Positions 15,948 through 26,200 of a stretch of DNA of 64,000 nt are shown here, in pieces (positions within the stretch are counted from its first letter, which is position 1; every line of letters begins with the position of its first letter). Source of the stretch: Pandoraea communis (lineage in GTDB: Bacteria > Pseudomonadota > Gammaproteobacteria > Burkholderiales > Burkholderiaceae). Below the pieces are notes generated by a model. The model was not told the DNA's origin. It worked only from the letters and a program-made list of their open reading frames with translations, and did no database searches. The DNA lies in assembly GCF_902459745.1 (NCBI RefSeq), contig NZ_CABPSJ010000002.1, positions 248,001 to 312,000 on the forward strand, in the 5' to 3' direction. Made by a program: the position numbers and the translations under genes.

Positions 15948-16469
15948 TCAGCGCCCGACGAGCAATGCCGCCGCCTGTGCTTCAATCCCTTCCTGGCGGC
16001 CGAGATAGCCCAGCTTCTCGTTGGTCTTCGCCTTCACGTTCACCTGACCGGCGGTGATGCCCAGCGCATCGGCAATCGATTGGGTCATGGCGGCAATATG
16101 CGGTGCGAGCTTCGGCGCCTGCGCAATGACCGTACAGTCCACGTTGACGATCTCATAGCCATGCTCGCGCACACGACGCATGGCTTCCTTGAGCAATACA
16201 ACGCTGTTTGCGCCCTTGAACGTGGGATCGGTGTCAGGGAAATGACGCCCGATGTCGCCCAGCGCCGCGGCACCGAGCACGGCGTCGGTGATGGCGTGCA
16301 GCAGCACGTCGGCGTCCGAATGGCCCAGCAGGCCGCGGTCGAACGGAATCGTCACCCCCCCCATCACGAGCGGGCGGCCGGGCACGAGGGCATGCACGTC
16401 GTAGCCCTGACCGATGCGGAGCTTGAACAACGTAGCGAGCGAGACATTGGAAACAGCGGGTTCAGTCAT
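15948..16469 (-). CDS. ispF: 2-C-methyl-D-erythritol 2,4-cyclodiphosphate synthase
   Basis: IspF catalyses the cyclisation step of the MEP isoprenoid pathway, forming MEcPP and releasing CMP. The 173-residue product shows GQGYDVHAL (Asp and His zinc ligands), [17 protein letters not shown] (second His ligand), [11 protein letters not shown] and [15 protein letters not shown]. The N-terminus is about 13 residues longer than usual before RIGQGYDVH, so an internal start is possible. It follows ispD with a 63-base gap and is probably cotranscribed. Confidence 0.96.
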   Translation of the reverse strand: MTEPAVSNVSLATLFKLRIGQGYDVHALVPGRPLVMGGVTIPFDRGLLGHSDADVLLHAITDAVLGAAALGDIGRHFPDTDPTFKGANSVVLLKEAMRRVREHGYEIVNVDCTVIAQAPKLAPHIAAMTQSIADALGITAGQVNVKAKTNEKLGYLGRQEGIEAQAAALLVGR

Positions 16470-16532
16470 GGGGAATCGCCAAATGCGAAAAAACAGTACG
16501 TCAGATCAATGCAGCCGGTAATCACTGCGCCT

Positions 16533-17255
16533 TCACGCGGACTTGGCCGCACCGAGGAATGCTTCGGCAAGCACGAAATCTTCGGGATATGTCACCTTGA
16601 AGTTGCGCAGGCTGCCGCGAACGAGTTTCGGTGTGAGGCCGATACGCTCGATGGCGCTGGCCTCGTCCGTGACTTCGGCTCCCGAAGCAAGCGCGTCTTC
16701 CAGCGCCTGACGCAACATGCCAAGGCGGAACATCTGGGGCGTCTGTGCCTGCCACAGCCCATCACGCGATTCCGTGGTCTGTACGGCGGCCAACCCGCCC
16801 TTCTCGGCCGGCGCCTGCTCACGCTTGAGGGTATCGGCCACGGGCAACGCGAGAATGCCGCCGACCGGATCGTCGCGCAGCGCTTCGACGAGTGCGCGAA
16901 TCAGCGCAGGAGTGATGCCAGGACGTGCAGCATCGTGCACAAGCACCCAATCGCTGTCCTGCGCCCCGAACTCGGTGAGTGCCTGCAGGCCGCCAAGGAC
17001 CGACGCATGGCGCGACGGGCCGCCGCAACGGCGCACCGCAAAGCGCAGCGTGCCGAAGCGCCGCCCGTCGAAGTGATCGTCGTCGGGCGCCAGCACCAGC
17101 ACGGTCTGAGCGAACTCGGAACAGGCGTCGAATGCGGCAAGGGCATAGTGAAGCATGGCACGTCCGCCGACGCTTCGGTATTGCTTGGGCACGTCGGCCC
17201 CGGCGCGTACACCGGCCCCGGCACACGGGATGACGGCAAAAAGTCGGTCGCTCAC
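16533..17255 (-). CDS. ispD: 2-C-methyl-D-erythritol 4-phosphate cytidylyltransferase
   Basis: IspD transfers CMP from CTP to methylerythritol 4-phosphate in the MEP pathway. The 240-residue product starts with the nucleotide-binding loop [20 protein letters not shown]. It contains [27 protein letters not shown] and [17 protein letters not shown], all family hallmarks. The start codon is GTG at 17255 with no strong ribosome binding site. It is divergent from mfd and upstream of ispF. Confidence 0.95.
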   Translation of the reverse strand: MSDRLFAVIPCAGAGVRAGADVPKQYRSVGGRAMLHYALAAFDACSEFAQTVLVLAPDDDHFDGRRFGTLRFAVRRCGGPSRHASVLGGLQALTEFGAQDSDWVLVHDAARPGITPALIRALVEALRDDPVGGILALPVADTLKREQAPAEKGGLAAVQTTESRDGLWQAQTPQMFRLGMLRQALEDALASGAEVTDEASAIERIGLTPKLVRGSLRNFKVTYPEDFVLAEAFLGAAKSA

Positions 17256-17363
17256 GATAAAACGCAGGTAAGGATAAAGCAGGGATTTTATAATAGACGC
17301 TGACTGTCACGGGGCCCCATGCGAGTGGAGCCCCGTGCTTTGCCATTTCTGCAACGTTTTCCT

Positions 17364-20300
17364 ATGTCCTCCGCCAACGCCTTATCCCGTAGTACCGTGC
17401 CTGTGCCGCTCGTGAAAGCGGGACAGCGTTACGCTTTTGCCGGCTCGCACGCGTCCAGTGACGCCCTGCTCATTGCCCGTTATTTCGAAGAGAATCGCGA
17501 GCGCCTGCCGCTGCTCGCCGTCGTGTGCGCCCAGGCCACCGACGCCCTGCGCCTGCAGCAGGAGCTGAAGTGGTGTGCACCCGAGGCGCGCGTGCGGCTG
17601 CTGCCCGACTGGGAGACGCTGCCCTACGACACGTTCTCGCCGCACCAGGATCTCGTGTCCGAACGGCTTGCCACCCTGCACGATCTCGGCGAGAAGCGCT
17701 GCGACATCGTGCTGGTGCCCGCGACCACTGCGCTCTATCGCATGGCGCCGGCAAGCTTCATGGCGGCCTACACGTTCTTCTTCACGCAGGGCGAACGTCT
17801 TGACGAGGCCCGGCTGAAGTCGCAACTCACGCTCGCGGGCTACGAGCATGTGAGTCAGGTGATGCGCCCCGGCGAGTACTGCGTACGCGGCGGGCTGATC
17901 GATCTCTTCCCGATGGGCTCGGCACTGCCCTATCGCCTCGATCTGTTCGACGATACCGTCGACAGCATTCGCGCGTTCGATCCCGACACGCAGCGCAGCC
18001 TGTATCCGGTCAAGGAAGTCCGTCTGCTGCCGGGGCGCGAATTCCCGTTCGACGAACCCGCGCGCACGGCATTTCGCGGCCGCTGGCGCGAAGTCTTCGA
18101 AGGCGATCCGAGCCGCAGTCCGATCTACAAGGACATCGGCAGCGGTGTGCCCTCGGCAGGCATCGAGTACTACCTGCCGCTGTTCTTCGAAGAAACGGCC
18201 ACGCTGTTCCACTATCTGCCCGCCGACGCGCAACTGGTGTTCGTGGGCGATCTCGACGCGGCGATCCACCGCTTCTGGAACGACACGCGCCAGCGCTACA
18301 ACTTTCTGTCGCATGATCGCGAGCGTCCGGTGCTGCCGCCCGAGCAATTATTCCTGCTCGACCAGGACTTCTTCGCGCTCGCCAAGCCGTTCGCACGGCT
18401 GACGCTGCCCGCACCGGGCGATGGCAGTTGGGCCGCCCCGCTGCCGCCGCTGGCGGTCAATCGCCGCGCCGACGACCCGCTCGCCGCGCTGCGCGCCTAT
18501 CTGGCCCGTACACCGGCGCGCGTGCTGTTGGGCGCCGATTCGGCCGGCCGCCGCGAGACGCTGCTGCAACTGCTGCACGACAACGATCTGCGCCCCTCCA
18601 CGGTCGAGTCGCTCGAAGACTTCCTGACGTCCGACGCGCGCTTCGCCATCGGCGTCGCCCCGCTGGCCGCCGGCTTCCTGCTGCCGGCCGAAAACCTCGC
18701 GTTCATCACCGAAAACGAGCTGTACGAAGGACTTGCGCGCCGCGCGGGCAAGCGCCGCCAGGAACAGGCGACGTCGGTCGACTCGATGGTGCGCGACCTT
18801 GCCGAACTCAAGGTCGGCGACCCCGTGGTTCACAGCCAGCACGGCATCGGCCGCTATCAGGGCCTGGTCAGCATGGATCTCGGCGAAGGTGAAACCGAAT
18901 TCCTGCATCTCGAATACTCGGGCGCGAGCAAACTGTATGTGCCGGTCTCGCAGTTGCACCTGATCTCGCGCTACAGCGGCGCCGACCCCGACACCGCGCC
19001 ACTGCACTCCCTCGGTTCGGGCCAATGGGAGAAGGCGAAGCGCAAGGCCGCACAGCAGATCCGCGATACGGCGGCGGAACTGCTCAACCTGTACGCCCGC
19101 CGTGCCGCGCGCTCGGGCTACGCTTTCGAGTTGTCGCCGCGCGATTACGAGAAGTTTGCCGACAGCTTCGGCTTTGAGGAAACACCGGATCAGGCGGCCG
19201 CGATTGCCGCCGTCATGAGCGATATGACCAGCGGTCGTCCGATGGACCGTCTGGTGTGCGGCGATGTCGGCTTCGGCAAAACCGAAGTGGCCTTGCGCGC
19301 CGCCTTCATTGCCGTGCTCGACAGCAAACAGGTCGCCCTGCTCGCGCCCACCACGCTGCTCGCCGAACAACACGCGCAGACCTTCTCCGATCGCTTTGCC
19401 GACTGGCCGGTGCGCATCGCCGAACTCTCCCGCTTCAAGACCACAAAGGAAGTGAACGCGAGTGTGAAGGCGATCAACGAGGGACAGGTCGATATCGTGA
19501 TCGGCACGCACAAGCTGCTCTCGAACGACATCCAGTTCCAGCGCCTGGGCCTCGTCATCATCGACGAAGAGCACCGCTTCGGCGTGCGTCAGAAGGAGGC
19601 CCTCAAGGCACTGCGCGCCGAGGTCGACGTGCTCACACTGACTGCCACCCCGATTCCGCGCACGCTCGGCATGGCCCTCGAAGGATTGCGCGACTTCTCG
19701 GTCATCGCCACCGCGCCGCAGAAGCGCCTGGCGATCAAGACCTTCGTGCGACGCGAGGAAGATGGTGTAATTCGCGAAGCCATGCTGCGCGAACTCAAGC
19801 GTGGCGGGCAGGTGTATTTCCTGCATAACGAAGTCGAGACCATCGAGAACCGCAAGGCTCAGTTGGAAGCCCTTGTGCCCGAAGCCCGCATCGTGGTCGC
19901 CCACGGCCAGATGCACGAGCGTGATCTCGAGCGCGTGATGCGCGACTTCGTGACACAGCGCGCCAACGTGCTGCTGTGTACGACCATCATCGAGACCGGC
20001 ATCGACGTGCCGACCGCCAACACTATCCTGATGCATCGCGCCGACAAGTTCGGTCTCGCGCAGTTGCACCAGTTGCGTGGCCGCGTGGGCCGCTCGCACC
20101 ATCAGGCGTACGCCTATCTGCTCGTGCACGATCCGAAGGCCCTGACCAAGCAGGCACAACGCCGTCTCGAAGCAATTCAGCAGATGGAAGAACTGGGCGC
20201 GGGCTTCTACCTCGCCATGCACGATCTCGAAATTCGCGGCGCGGGCGAAGTGCTGGGCGACAAACAATCGGGCGAAATCCATGAAATCGGCTTCCAGCTC

Positions 20301-20828
20301 TACACCGATATGCTGGCCGACGCGGTGAGTGCGCTGAAAGCCGGCCGCGAGCCGGATCTCACTGCACCGCTCGCCGTGACGACCGAGATCAATCTGCACG
20401 TCCCGGCCATTCTGCCAAGCGATTACTGCGGCGACGTGCAGGAGCGTCTCTCGCTCTACAAGCGGCTCGCCAACGGCACGAATCCCGATGCCATCGACAC
20501 GACGCAGGAAGAACTCGTCGACCGCTTCGGCAAGTTGCCGCAACAGGCGCAGGCACTCATCGAGACGCACCGTCTGCGGTTGCTGGCCAAGCCGCTGGGT
20601 ATTGTGAAGATCGATGCGAGCGAAGAAGCCATTGCCCTGCAATTCGAGCCGACGCCCGCCGTCGACCCGATGCGCATCATCGAACTGGTGCAGAAGCATC
20701 GCCACATCAAACTCGCCGGGCAGGACAAACTGCGCATCGAAGTGAAACACGCAGAACTGACCGACCGCGTGCGCGCGATCAAGGAGACGTTGCGAGCCCT
20801 CGGCTCACCCGGCGCAAAAGCCGCCTGA
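17364..20828 (+). CDS. mfd: Transcription-repair coupling factor Mfd
   Basis: Mfd removes RNA polymerase stalled at lesions and recruits UvrA. The product is 1154 residues, close to E. coli Mfd (1148). In order: the UvrB-homology region, an RNAP-interaction domain (DPVVHSQHGIGRYQG), the translocase with Walker A GDVGFGKTE (about 632), DEEH box (about 733), TATPIPRTLGMAL and GRVGRS, and the C-terminal UvrA-masking domain. ATG 17364 (MSSANALSRS) gives the family length; the frame runs 15 codons further upstream. A hairpin of CACGGGGC/GCCCCGTG around 17308-17338 lies before the start. Confidence 0.97.
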   Translation: MSSANALSRSTVPVPLVKAGQRYAFAGSHASSDALLIARYFEENRERLPLLAVVCAQATDALRLQQELKWCAPEARVRLLPDWETLPYDTFSPHQDLVSERLATLHDLGEKRCDIVLVPATTALYRMAPASFMAAYTFFFTQGERLDEARLKSQLTLAGYEHVSQVMRPGEYCVRGGLIDLFPMGSALPYRLDLFDDTVDSIRAFDPDTQRSLYPVKEVRLLPGREFPFDEPARTAFRGRWREVFEGDPSRSPIYKDIGSGVPSAGIEYYLPLFFEETATLFHYLPADAQLVFVGDLDAAIHRFWNDTRQRYNFLSHDRERPVLPPEQLFLLDQDFFALAKPFARLTLPAPGDGSWAAPLPPLAVNRRADDPLAALRAYLARTPARVLLGADSAGRRETLLQLLHDNDLRPSTVESLEDFLTSDARFAIGVAPLAAGFLLPAENLAFITENELYEGLARRAGKRRQEQATSVDSMVRDLAELKVGDPVVHSQHGIGRYQGLVSMDLGEGETEFLHLEYSGASKLYVPVSQLHLISRYSGADPDTAPLHSLGSGQWEKAKRKAAQQIRDTAAELLNLYARRAARSGYAFELSPRDYEKFADSFGFEETPDQAAAIAAVMSDMTSGRPMDRLVCGDVGFGKTEVALRAAFIAVLDSKQVALLAPTTLLAEQHAQTFSDRFADWPVRIAELSRFKTTKEVNASVKAINEGQVDIVIGTHKLLSNDIQFQRLGLVIIDEEHRFGVRQKEALKALRAEVDVLTLTATPIPRTLGMALEGLRDFSVIATAPQKRLAIKTFVRREEDGVIREAMLRELKRGGQVYFLHNEVETIENRKAQLEALVPEARIVVAHGQMHERDLERVMRDFVTQRANVLLCTTIIETGIDVPTANTILMHRADKFGLAQLHQLRGRVGRSHHQAYAYLLVHDPKALTKQAQRRLEAIQQMEELGAGFYLAMHDLEIRGAGEVLGDKQSGEIHEIGFQLYTDMLADAVSALKAGREPDLTAPLAVTTEINLHVPAILPSDYCGDVQERLSLYKRLANGTNPDAIDTTQEELVDRFGKLPQQAQALIETHRLRLLAKPLGIVKIDASEEAIALQFEPTPAVDPMRIIELVQKHRHIKLAGQDKLRIEVKHAELTDRVRAIKETLRALGSPGAKAA

Positions 20829-21053
20829 CACCCCCGGCAGCGACGGCACACCGAAACGCTCGAAAAGACCTCGAATCCGGTGTGCACCGCAGCAATTTCA
20901 GTCGTTCGCCGGGCAAGCGCATCCAGACAAACCCCCGTCCGGCGCGCAAATTCCCGCGAGGCAGGAATGGTTGTTCACACAATCTTTTACCTCTAAATTA
21001 TTTTTGAGTACCATTTCCCAGTACGTATGACTGGAAGATTCCCGGAGATTCGA

Positions 21054-22271
21054 ATGACAAGCGCTTCCCCTCAAGCCATCGCGCCGCAAGCCGCCAGCGA
21101 GGCCCAGCCAGCATCGCTCGACTGGATCACGAAGCTGGTCAGCATCGATACCACCAGCCGCGAATCGAACCTCGGCCTGATCGAGACGGTGCGCGACAGC
21201 CTCAAGCATTCGGGTGTCGAGCCGTGGCTCTCGTATGACGCGACCAAGCGCAAGGCCAATCTGTTCGTGACGCTGCCCGCCGCTGACGGCAACACCCAGG
21301 GCGGCATCGTGCTGTCGGGTCACACCGACGTGGTGCCGGTCGACGGCCAGCCGTGGGATACCGATCCGTTCAAGCCCGTGGTGCGCGACGGCAACCTGTA
21401 TGGCCGCGGCACCTGCGACATGAAGGGCTTCATCGGCGCTGTCATGACGATGCTGCCGGAAATGCGCGACGCCAAGCTCAAGACGCCGTTCCATTTCGCT
21501 TTTTCCTACGACGAAGAGATCGGTTGCGTGGGCGCGCCCGTGATGCTGGCCGAGCTGCGCGAGCGCGGCATTCGCCCGGACGGTTGCATCGTCGGCGAGC
21601 CGACGAGCATGCGCGTGATCGTCGCCCACAAGGGCATCAACGCCTACCAGTGCTGTGTGCGCGGTCACGCAGCGCACTCGTCGCTCACGCCGAAGGGCTC
21701 GAACGCCATTGAATACGCGGCACGTCTGATCTGCTACATCCGCGATCTGGCCGATCACTTCAAGCAGAACGGTCCGTTCGACGAGTTGTTCGACGTGCCG
21801 TTCACCACGGCGCAGACCGGCACGATCTCGGGCGGCATCGCCCTCAACACGATTCCGGCACTGTGCGAGTTCGTTTTCGAATACCGCAATCTGCCGGGCG
21901 TCGACGCCGAAGGCATCTTCCAGCGCATTCAGCAATACGCGCTGGACGAGCTTGTGCCGAAGATGCAGAAAGAGCATCCGAACGCCGGCATCGAGTTCAA
22001 GCGGATTGCCGCCGCCCCGGCGCTGGACGCCTCGGAGCAGGACGCCATCACGCAACTCGTGCGCGCCCTGACCAAGGACACCGACAAGCGCAAGGTCGCC
22101 TACGGCACCGAAGCCGGTCAGTTCCAACTGGCGGGCGTGCCGTCGATCGTATGCGGCCCTGGCAATATCGAGCAGGCGCACAAGCCCAACGAGTTCGTGT
22201 CGCTCGAACAGATCGCGCAGTGCGAGTCGTTCCTGCGCAAGCTGATTCGCAGCAATACCGTCGACGCCTGA
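21054..22271 (+). CDS. argE: Acetylornithine deacetylase (M20 family)
   Basis: A 405-residue M20 metallopeptidase that hydrolyses N2-acetylornithine to ornithine in arginine synthesis. Metal and catalytic motifs are GHTDVVPVDGQPWDTDPF, GRGTCDMKGF (bridging Asp), SYDEEIGCVGA (general-base Glu pair) and a C-terminal His in NIEQAHKPNEFV. The ArgE assignment over other M20 enzymes rests on the overall motif style. GGAGATTCGA precedes ATG 21054. A hairpin follows the gene at 22319-22350. Confidence 0.88.
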   Translation: MTSASPQAIAPQAASEAQPASLDWITKLVSIDTTSRESNLGLIETVRDSLKHSGVEPWLSYDATKRKANLFVTLPAADGNTQGGIVLSGHTDVVPVDGQPWDTDPFKPVVRDGNLYGRGTCDMKGFIGAVMTMLPEMRDAKLKTPFHFAFSYDEEIGCVGAPVMLAELRERGIRPDGCIVGEPTSMRVIVAHKGINAYQCCVRGHAAHSSLTPKGSNAIEYAARLICYIRDLADHFKQNGPFDELFDVPFTTAQTGTISGGIALNTIPALCEFVFEYRNLPGVDAEGIFQRIQQYALDELVPKMQKEHPNAGIEFKRIAAAPALDASEQDAITQLVRALTKDTDKRKVAYGTEAGQFQLAGVPSIVCGPGNIEQAHKPNEFVSLEQIAQCESFLRKLIRSNTVDA

Positions 22272-22318
22272 ACCGACGCCTGAATCATTTCAGGCCAAGG
22301 CGCCGGCTGTCACCTTAC

Positions 22319-22350
22319 CGGGCCGTATTCCGCTAGCGGGATGCGGCCCG
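22319..22350 (+). terminator. Hairpin after argE, no T-run
   Basis: CGGGCCG (22319-22325) pairs with CGGCCCG (22344-22350), with an inner CCGC/GCGG stem and loop TA. It lies 48 bases after the argE stop. The lack of a T-tract makes termination uncertain. Confidence 0.4.
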
Positions 22351-22499
22351 TTGCCTTGGCGGCGCCGGTCCGGCATCGCGCAAGGCAACAAAGCAGCACG
22401 CCGTACACAGTCACAGACGTCTATTGCAAAGGCGCACAAGACATCCCTTCGCAAGATAACAAAGCACATACGCCAGACAAGGTATTGGAGATCTCGCCC

Positions 22500-23786
22500 A
22501 TGAGTGCAAGCGCAGCCCCCAACGCGACGGCCCCGTCCGCCCGCACCACCCCGCACGCCTGGCGTGTGATCGTATCCGCATCGATCGGTAACGCCCTCGA
22601 GTGGTTCGATCTCGTGGTGTACGGCTTCTTCGCCGTGACCATCGCGAAACTGTTCTTCCCGACCGGCAACGACACGGTGTCGCTGCTGCTCACGCTCGGC
22701 ACGTTCGGCGTGTCGTTCTTCATGCGCCCGCTCGGTGCCATCGTGATTGGCGCCTACGCCGACCGCGCCGGCCGCAAAGCCGCGCTCACGCTGTCGATTC
22801 TGTTGATGATGGTCGGCACGCTGCTCATCGCGCTCATGCCGACGTATACCTCCATCGGGGTGCTGGCGCCGGTGGGTATCGTCATCGCCCGCATGGTGCA
22901 GGGCTTCTCGGCCGGCGGCGAATTCGGTAGCGCCACGGCGTTCCTCGCCGAGCACGCGCCGCAACGTCGCGGCTTCTTCTCGAGCTGGCAGGTCGCCTCG
23001 CAAGGTCTCACCACGCTGCTCGCCGCAGGTTTCGGCGCGCTGCTCACCGGCAATCTGTCGCCGGAAGCGATGGCGTCGTGGGGGTGGCGTGTCCCCTTCT
23101 TCTTCGGCTTGTTGATCGGCCCCGTGGCGTATTACATTCGCCGCCGTCTGGACGAGACACCCGAGTTCCTGGACATCGAGCCCACGCAAAACCCCCTGCG
23201 CGATACGTTTGCCAGCCAAAAGGAACGCCTGCTGCTCGCCATCGGCGTGGTCGTGATGGCCACCGTCGCGACCTATCTGGTGCTCTACATGCCGACGTAT
23301 GCGGTCAAGCAACTGGGTCTGCCGTCCTCGGCCGCATTCTCAGCCGTGCTGCTCACGGGTGTCGTGCAACTGATCGTCGCACCGATCGTCGGCCACTGGT
23401 CGGATACGCACGGCCGGATCAAGCCGATGCTCGCCGCCGCCGTGGCATTGCTGGTACTCGTCTACCCGATGTTCCGCTTCCTCGATGCGAATCCGACGTT
23501 CGGCTCGCTGATGGTGTTCCAGATCGTGCTCGGCCTGCTGATGACGACCTACTTCGGCGCCCTGCCCGCACTGCTCACCGAATTGTTCCCGACACAGGTG
23601 CGCACCACGGGCCTCTCTCTGAGCTATAACATTGCAGCAACGGTGTTCGGCGGCTTCGCACCGTTTATCATCACGTGGCTCATTGGCGCAACGGGCAACA
23701 AGCTCGCGCCGAGCTTCTATCTGATTTTCGCTGCCGTCATCAGCATTACCGCGCTGCTGCGCAGCCGCAAGCTCGGCCTTCGCTGA
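22500..23786 (+). CDS. MHS-family MFS proton symporter
   Basis: A 428-residue, 12-helix major facilitator of the metabolite:H+ symporter group (relatives carry alpha-ketoglutarate, shikimate, proline/betaine). Marks are NALEWFDLVVYGFFAVTIAK in helix 1, ADRAGRKAAL (motif A) and ARMVQGFSAGGEFGSATAFL in helix 4. The start ATG at 22500 (MSASAAPNATAP) fits the family; an open frame continues upstream. It is followed at 106 bases by the dehydratase gene in the same direction, so it probably imports the substrate of that cluster. The substrate cannot be told from sequence. Confidence 0.9.
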   Translation: MSASAAPNATAPSARTTPHAWRVIVSASIGNALEWFDLVVYGFFAVTIAKLFFPTGNDTVSLLLTLGTFGVSFFMRPLGAIVIGAYADRAGRKAALTLSILLMMVGTLLIALMPTYTSIGVLAPVGIVIARMVQGFSAGGEFGSATAFLAEHAPQRRGFFSSWQVASQGLTTLLAAGFGALLTGNLSPEAMASWGWRVPFFFGLLIGPVAYYIRRRLDETPEFLDIEPTQNPLRDTFASQKERLLLAIGVVVMATVATYLVLYMPTYAVKQLGLPSSAAFSAVLLTGVVQLIVAPIVGHWSDTHGRIKPMLAAAVALLVLVYPMFRFLDANPTFGSLMVFQIVLGLLMTTYFGALPALLTELFPTQVRTTGLSLSYNIAATVFGGFAPFIITWLIGATGNKLAPSFYLIFAAVISITALLRSRKLGLR

Positions 23787-23892
23787 ACCATCGAGCCCGG
23801 CAACGCCAAGCGGCTACGGGAGCCGCGGCGCACATCCGCTCACCGGTGTGCGCCCCCTCCCGGCATTTCACGACTAAGGAGACAACGCCCAA

Positions 23893-24921
23893 GTGACGCA
23901 ATCGACCCACGACCTGCACGCCGAAACCATCGACGGGCAACCCGCGCCGACGAAAGACGCCATCGCCGCCTTGCACGAGAAGCTGCTTCCTTATGTGCGA
24001 ACGACGCCGGTATTCACCCGCCGTGACTTTCCGACGCTCGGCGACACCCAGGTGACATTCAAGTACGAACTGTTGCAGGCGTCGGGCACGTTCAAGGCGC
24101 GCGGGGCGTTCTCGAACCTGCTCTCACTTGACGAAGCGCAGCGCAAGGCGGGCGTGACGTGCGTGTCCGCCGGCAACCACGCCGTGGCGGTGGCCTACGC
24201 CGCGCGAGCAACGGGCATCGGCGCCAAGACGATCATGCTCAAGACCGCCAGCCCGGCACGTTCCTCGCTGTGCCGTGAATACGGTGCGGAACTGATACTC
24301 GCTGACAACGTTCACGAAGCGTTCGACATGGTCAAGCGCGTCGAACAGGAAGAAGGCCGCTACTTCGTGCATCCGTTCAACGGTTACCGCACGGTGCTCG
24401 GCACGGCCACGCTGGGCTACGAATGGGCGAAGCAAGCCCCCGACCTCGACGCCGTGATCGTGCCCATCGGCGGTGGCGGCTTGATTGCCGGTGTAGCCAC
24501 CGCGTTCAAGCTGTTCGCGCCACACGTGAAGGTGTACGGGGTCGAACCGGCCGGTGCCGACGCCATGGCACAGAGCTTCGCTGCAGGCGGCACTGTCAAG
24601 ATGGGGCCGATGACCGGTATCGCCGACAGCCTGATGGCACCGCACACAGAGTTGTACAGCTATACGCTGTGCCGCCGTCATGTCGACGAGTTGGTCACGG
24701 TCACCGACGACCAGATGCGCGCGGGCATGCTCACCCTGTTCCGTCAATTGAAGCTGGCTGTAGAACCCGCCTGCGCGGCGGCGACCGCCGCGCTGATGGG
24801 ACCGCTGCGCGAGACACTCATGGGCAAGCGCGTCGGCGTGCTGCTGTGCGGCACCAACACCGACACGGCGACGTTCAACCGCCACATCGAAGCGGCGCTC
24901 GCAGCCGAAGCGAACGGCTGA
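23893..24921 (+). CDS. PLP-dependent threonine/serine dehydratase family enzyme
   Basis: A 342-residue fold-type II PLP enzyme. The PLP lysine is in SGTFKARGAFSNLL, the substrate loop is SAGNHAVAVAYAA, and the phosphate-binding Gly-rich loop is VPIGGGGLIAG. It lacks the C-terminal ACT regulatory domain of biosynthetic IlvA, so it is a catabolic-type ammonia-lyase. The start is GTG 23893 with AAGGAG about 11 bases upstream. The next gene is an ornithine-cyclodeaminase-like reductase; the pair recalls dehydratase/imine-reductase pairs of hydroxyectoine (EutB/EutC) or beta-hydroxyaspartate (BhcB/BhcD) breakdown, but substrate is not shown. Confidence 0.9.
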   Translation: MTQSTHDLHAETIDGQPAPTKDAIAALHEKLLPYVRTTPVFTRRDFPTLGDTQVTFKYELLQASGTFKARGAFSNLLSLDEAQRKAGVTCVSAGNHAVAVAYAARATGIGAKTIMLKTASPARSSLCREYGAELILADNVHEAFDMVKRVEQEEGRYFVHPFNGYRTVLGTATLGYEWAKQAPDLDAVIVPIGGGGLIAGVATAFKLFAPHVKVYGVEPAGADAMAQSFAAGGTVKMGPMTGIADSLMAPHTELYSYTLCRRHVDELVTVTDDQMRAGMLTLFRQLKLAVEPACAAATAALMGPLRETLMGKRVGVLLCGTNTDTATFNRHIEAALAAEANG

Positions 24922-25017
24922 ACGCCTTCCCCCTCTGACGAAACGCCTGACGCGACCTGACGGTCGCGTCTTCGCTTGGCGCCTCGGCCACTGCCCGCAC
25001 GTTCACAAGGAACTCGC

Positions 25018-26043
25018 ATGTCCGCCACCTCCTTAACGCCCCCCGTTCTGCTGCTCGACGCTGCGCAAATCGCCGCGCTCATGCCCGTGGCCGACGCGAT
25101 CCCCGTCATGTCCGACATGTTCGGCGCGCTCGCCCGTGGGCAGATTCACCTGCCGTTGCGCCAGATCATCCGTGCGCCGGAAGCGCTCGGCGCAAAAGGC
25201 ATGCTCGGCATGATGCCCGCATTCCTCGGCAGCGCTGCGGCCGGCATGCCGGTCTATGGCGCCAAGGTCGGCACCTTCTTTCCCGGCAACAGCGCGCACG
25301 GCAAGGACCCGCATCAGGGCTGCGTTCTGTTGATGAGCGGGGAGACGGGCGAACTCCTCGCCGTCATGAACGCGGCGGAGATCACCGGCATTCGCACCGC
25401 CGCCGTGACCGGACTGGCGACACGTCTGCTCGCCCGCCCCGACGCCTCTCGCCTCGCCCTGATCGGGGCAGGTCATCAGGCGCACTGGCATCTCGCGGCG
25501 CTCGCGGCGGCGCGCCCGTTGCGGCACGTGTATGTGGCAAGCCGCTCGCTCGCCACGGCACAGGCTTTCGTCGACAAGGAACAGTCGAACTACAGCTTCC
25601 CCCTCGAAGCCGCCGAGAGCGCGAAAGCGGCCGTGTGCGACGCCGATATCGTCGTGACGGTGACGAACGCAACGGACCCGGTGTTGCAAGCCGGCTGGAT
25701 CGCGCCGGGCACACACGTCAATCTGGTGGGCAGCAGCACACCTCGTCATCGTGAAGCCGATACCATGCTCATGGCGCGAGCCCGGTTGTTCGTCGACCGG
25801 CGTGAATCGACGATCAACGAGTCCGGCGACTATCTGGCGGCTGCCGCCGAAGGCCGTATCGGACCGGAGGACCTGCTTGCAGACCTCGGGGAACTGGTCA
25901 TTCGCACGCATCCCGGGCGCACCAACGCCGAAGCCGTCACCTTGTTCAAGTCGCTCGGCATGGGGGCGCAGGACGTCGCACTCGCCGCCGCGCTGTATCA
26001 GCGGGCGCAAGCCGCCGGCATTGGCACGCACGCCGCGATCTGA
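25018..26043 (+). CDS. Ornithine cyclodeaminase / mu-crystallin family protein
   Basis: A 341-residue NAD(P)-binding protein of the OCD/mu-crystallin family. The Rossmann loop is LALIGAGHQAHWHLAAL, with the substrate-side segment ITGIRTAAVTGLATRLLA and the motif GTHVNLVGSSTPRHREAD. Members are ornithine cyclodeaminases, ketimine or iminosuccinate reductases, or alanine dehydrogenases. AAGGA lies nine bases before ATG 25018. It is in line with the dehydratase 96 bases upstream; together they could convert a hydroxy-amino acid to an imine and reduce or deaminate it. Confidence 0.9.
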   Translation: MSATSLTPPVLLLDAAQIAALMPVADAIPVMSDMFGALARGQIHLPLRQIIRAPEALGAKGMLGMMPAFLGSAAAGMPVYGAKVGTFFPGNSAHGKDPHQGCVLLMSGETGELLAVMNAAEITGIRTAAVTGLATRLLARPDASRLALIGAGHQAHWHLAALAAARPLRHVYVASRSLATAQAFVDKEQSNYSFPLEAAESAKAAVCDADIVVTVTNATDPVLQAGWIAPGTHVNLVGSSTPRHREADTMLMARARLFVDRRESTINESGDYLAAAAEGRIGPEDLLADLGELVIRTHPGRTNAEAVTLFKSLGMGAQDVALAAALYQRAQAAGIGTHAAI

Positions 26044-26200
26044 ACGCCTGTCTATCCGGCATTCGGGGCATTCGATCGGTTTGACCGGCATCGACCGTTG
26101 ATGTCCGGATACGTCCGATTCCGGTCTGCAAGCGGTCTGTCGTGGTCCCTGATCGCCTCGTAACATGGCCTCACCGTCACCCAACCTAACGGAGTCGCTC

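Noticed and set aside
17308-17338. Hairpin CACGGGGC...GCCCCGTG upstream of mfd
   Set aside because: Only eight pairs with a 14-base loop and no T-run; it lies in the divergent ispD-mfd promoter gap and is not enough to call a regulatory element.
18348-20750. 800-codon open frame on the minus strand opposite mfd
   Set aside because: It is an antisense shadow of a GC-rich, strongly conserved gene; it has no family motifs or ribosome binding site, and mfd is unmistakable.
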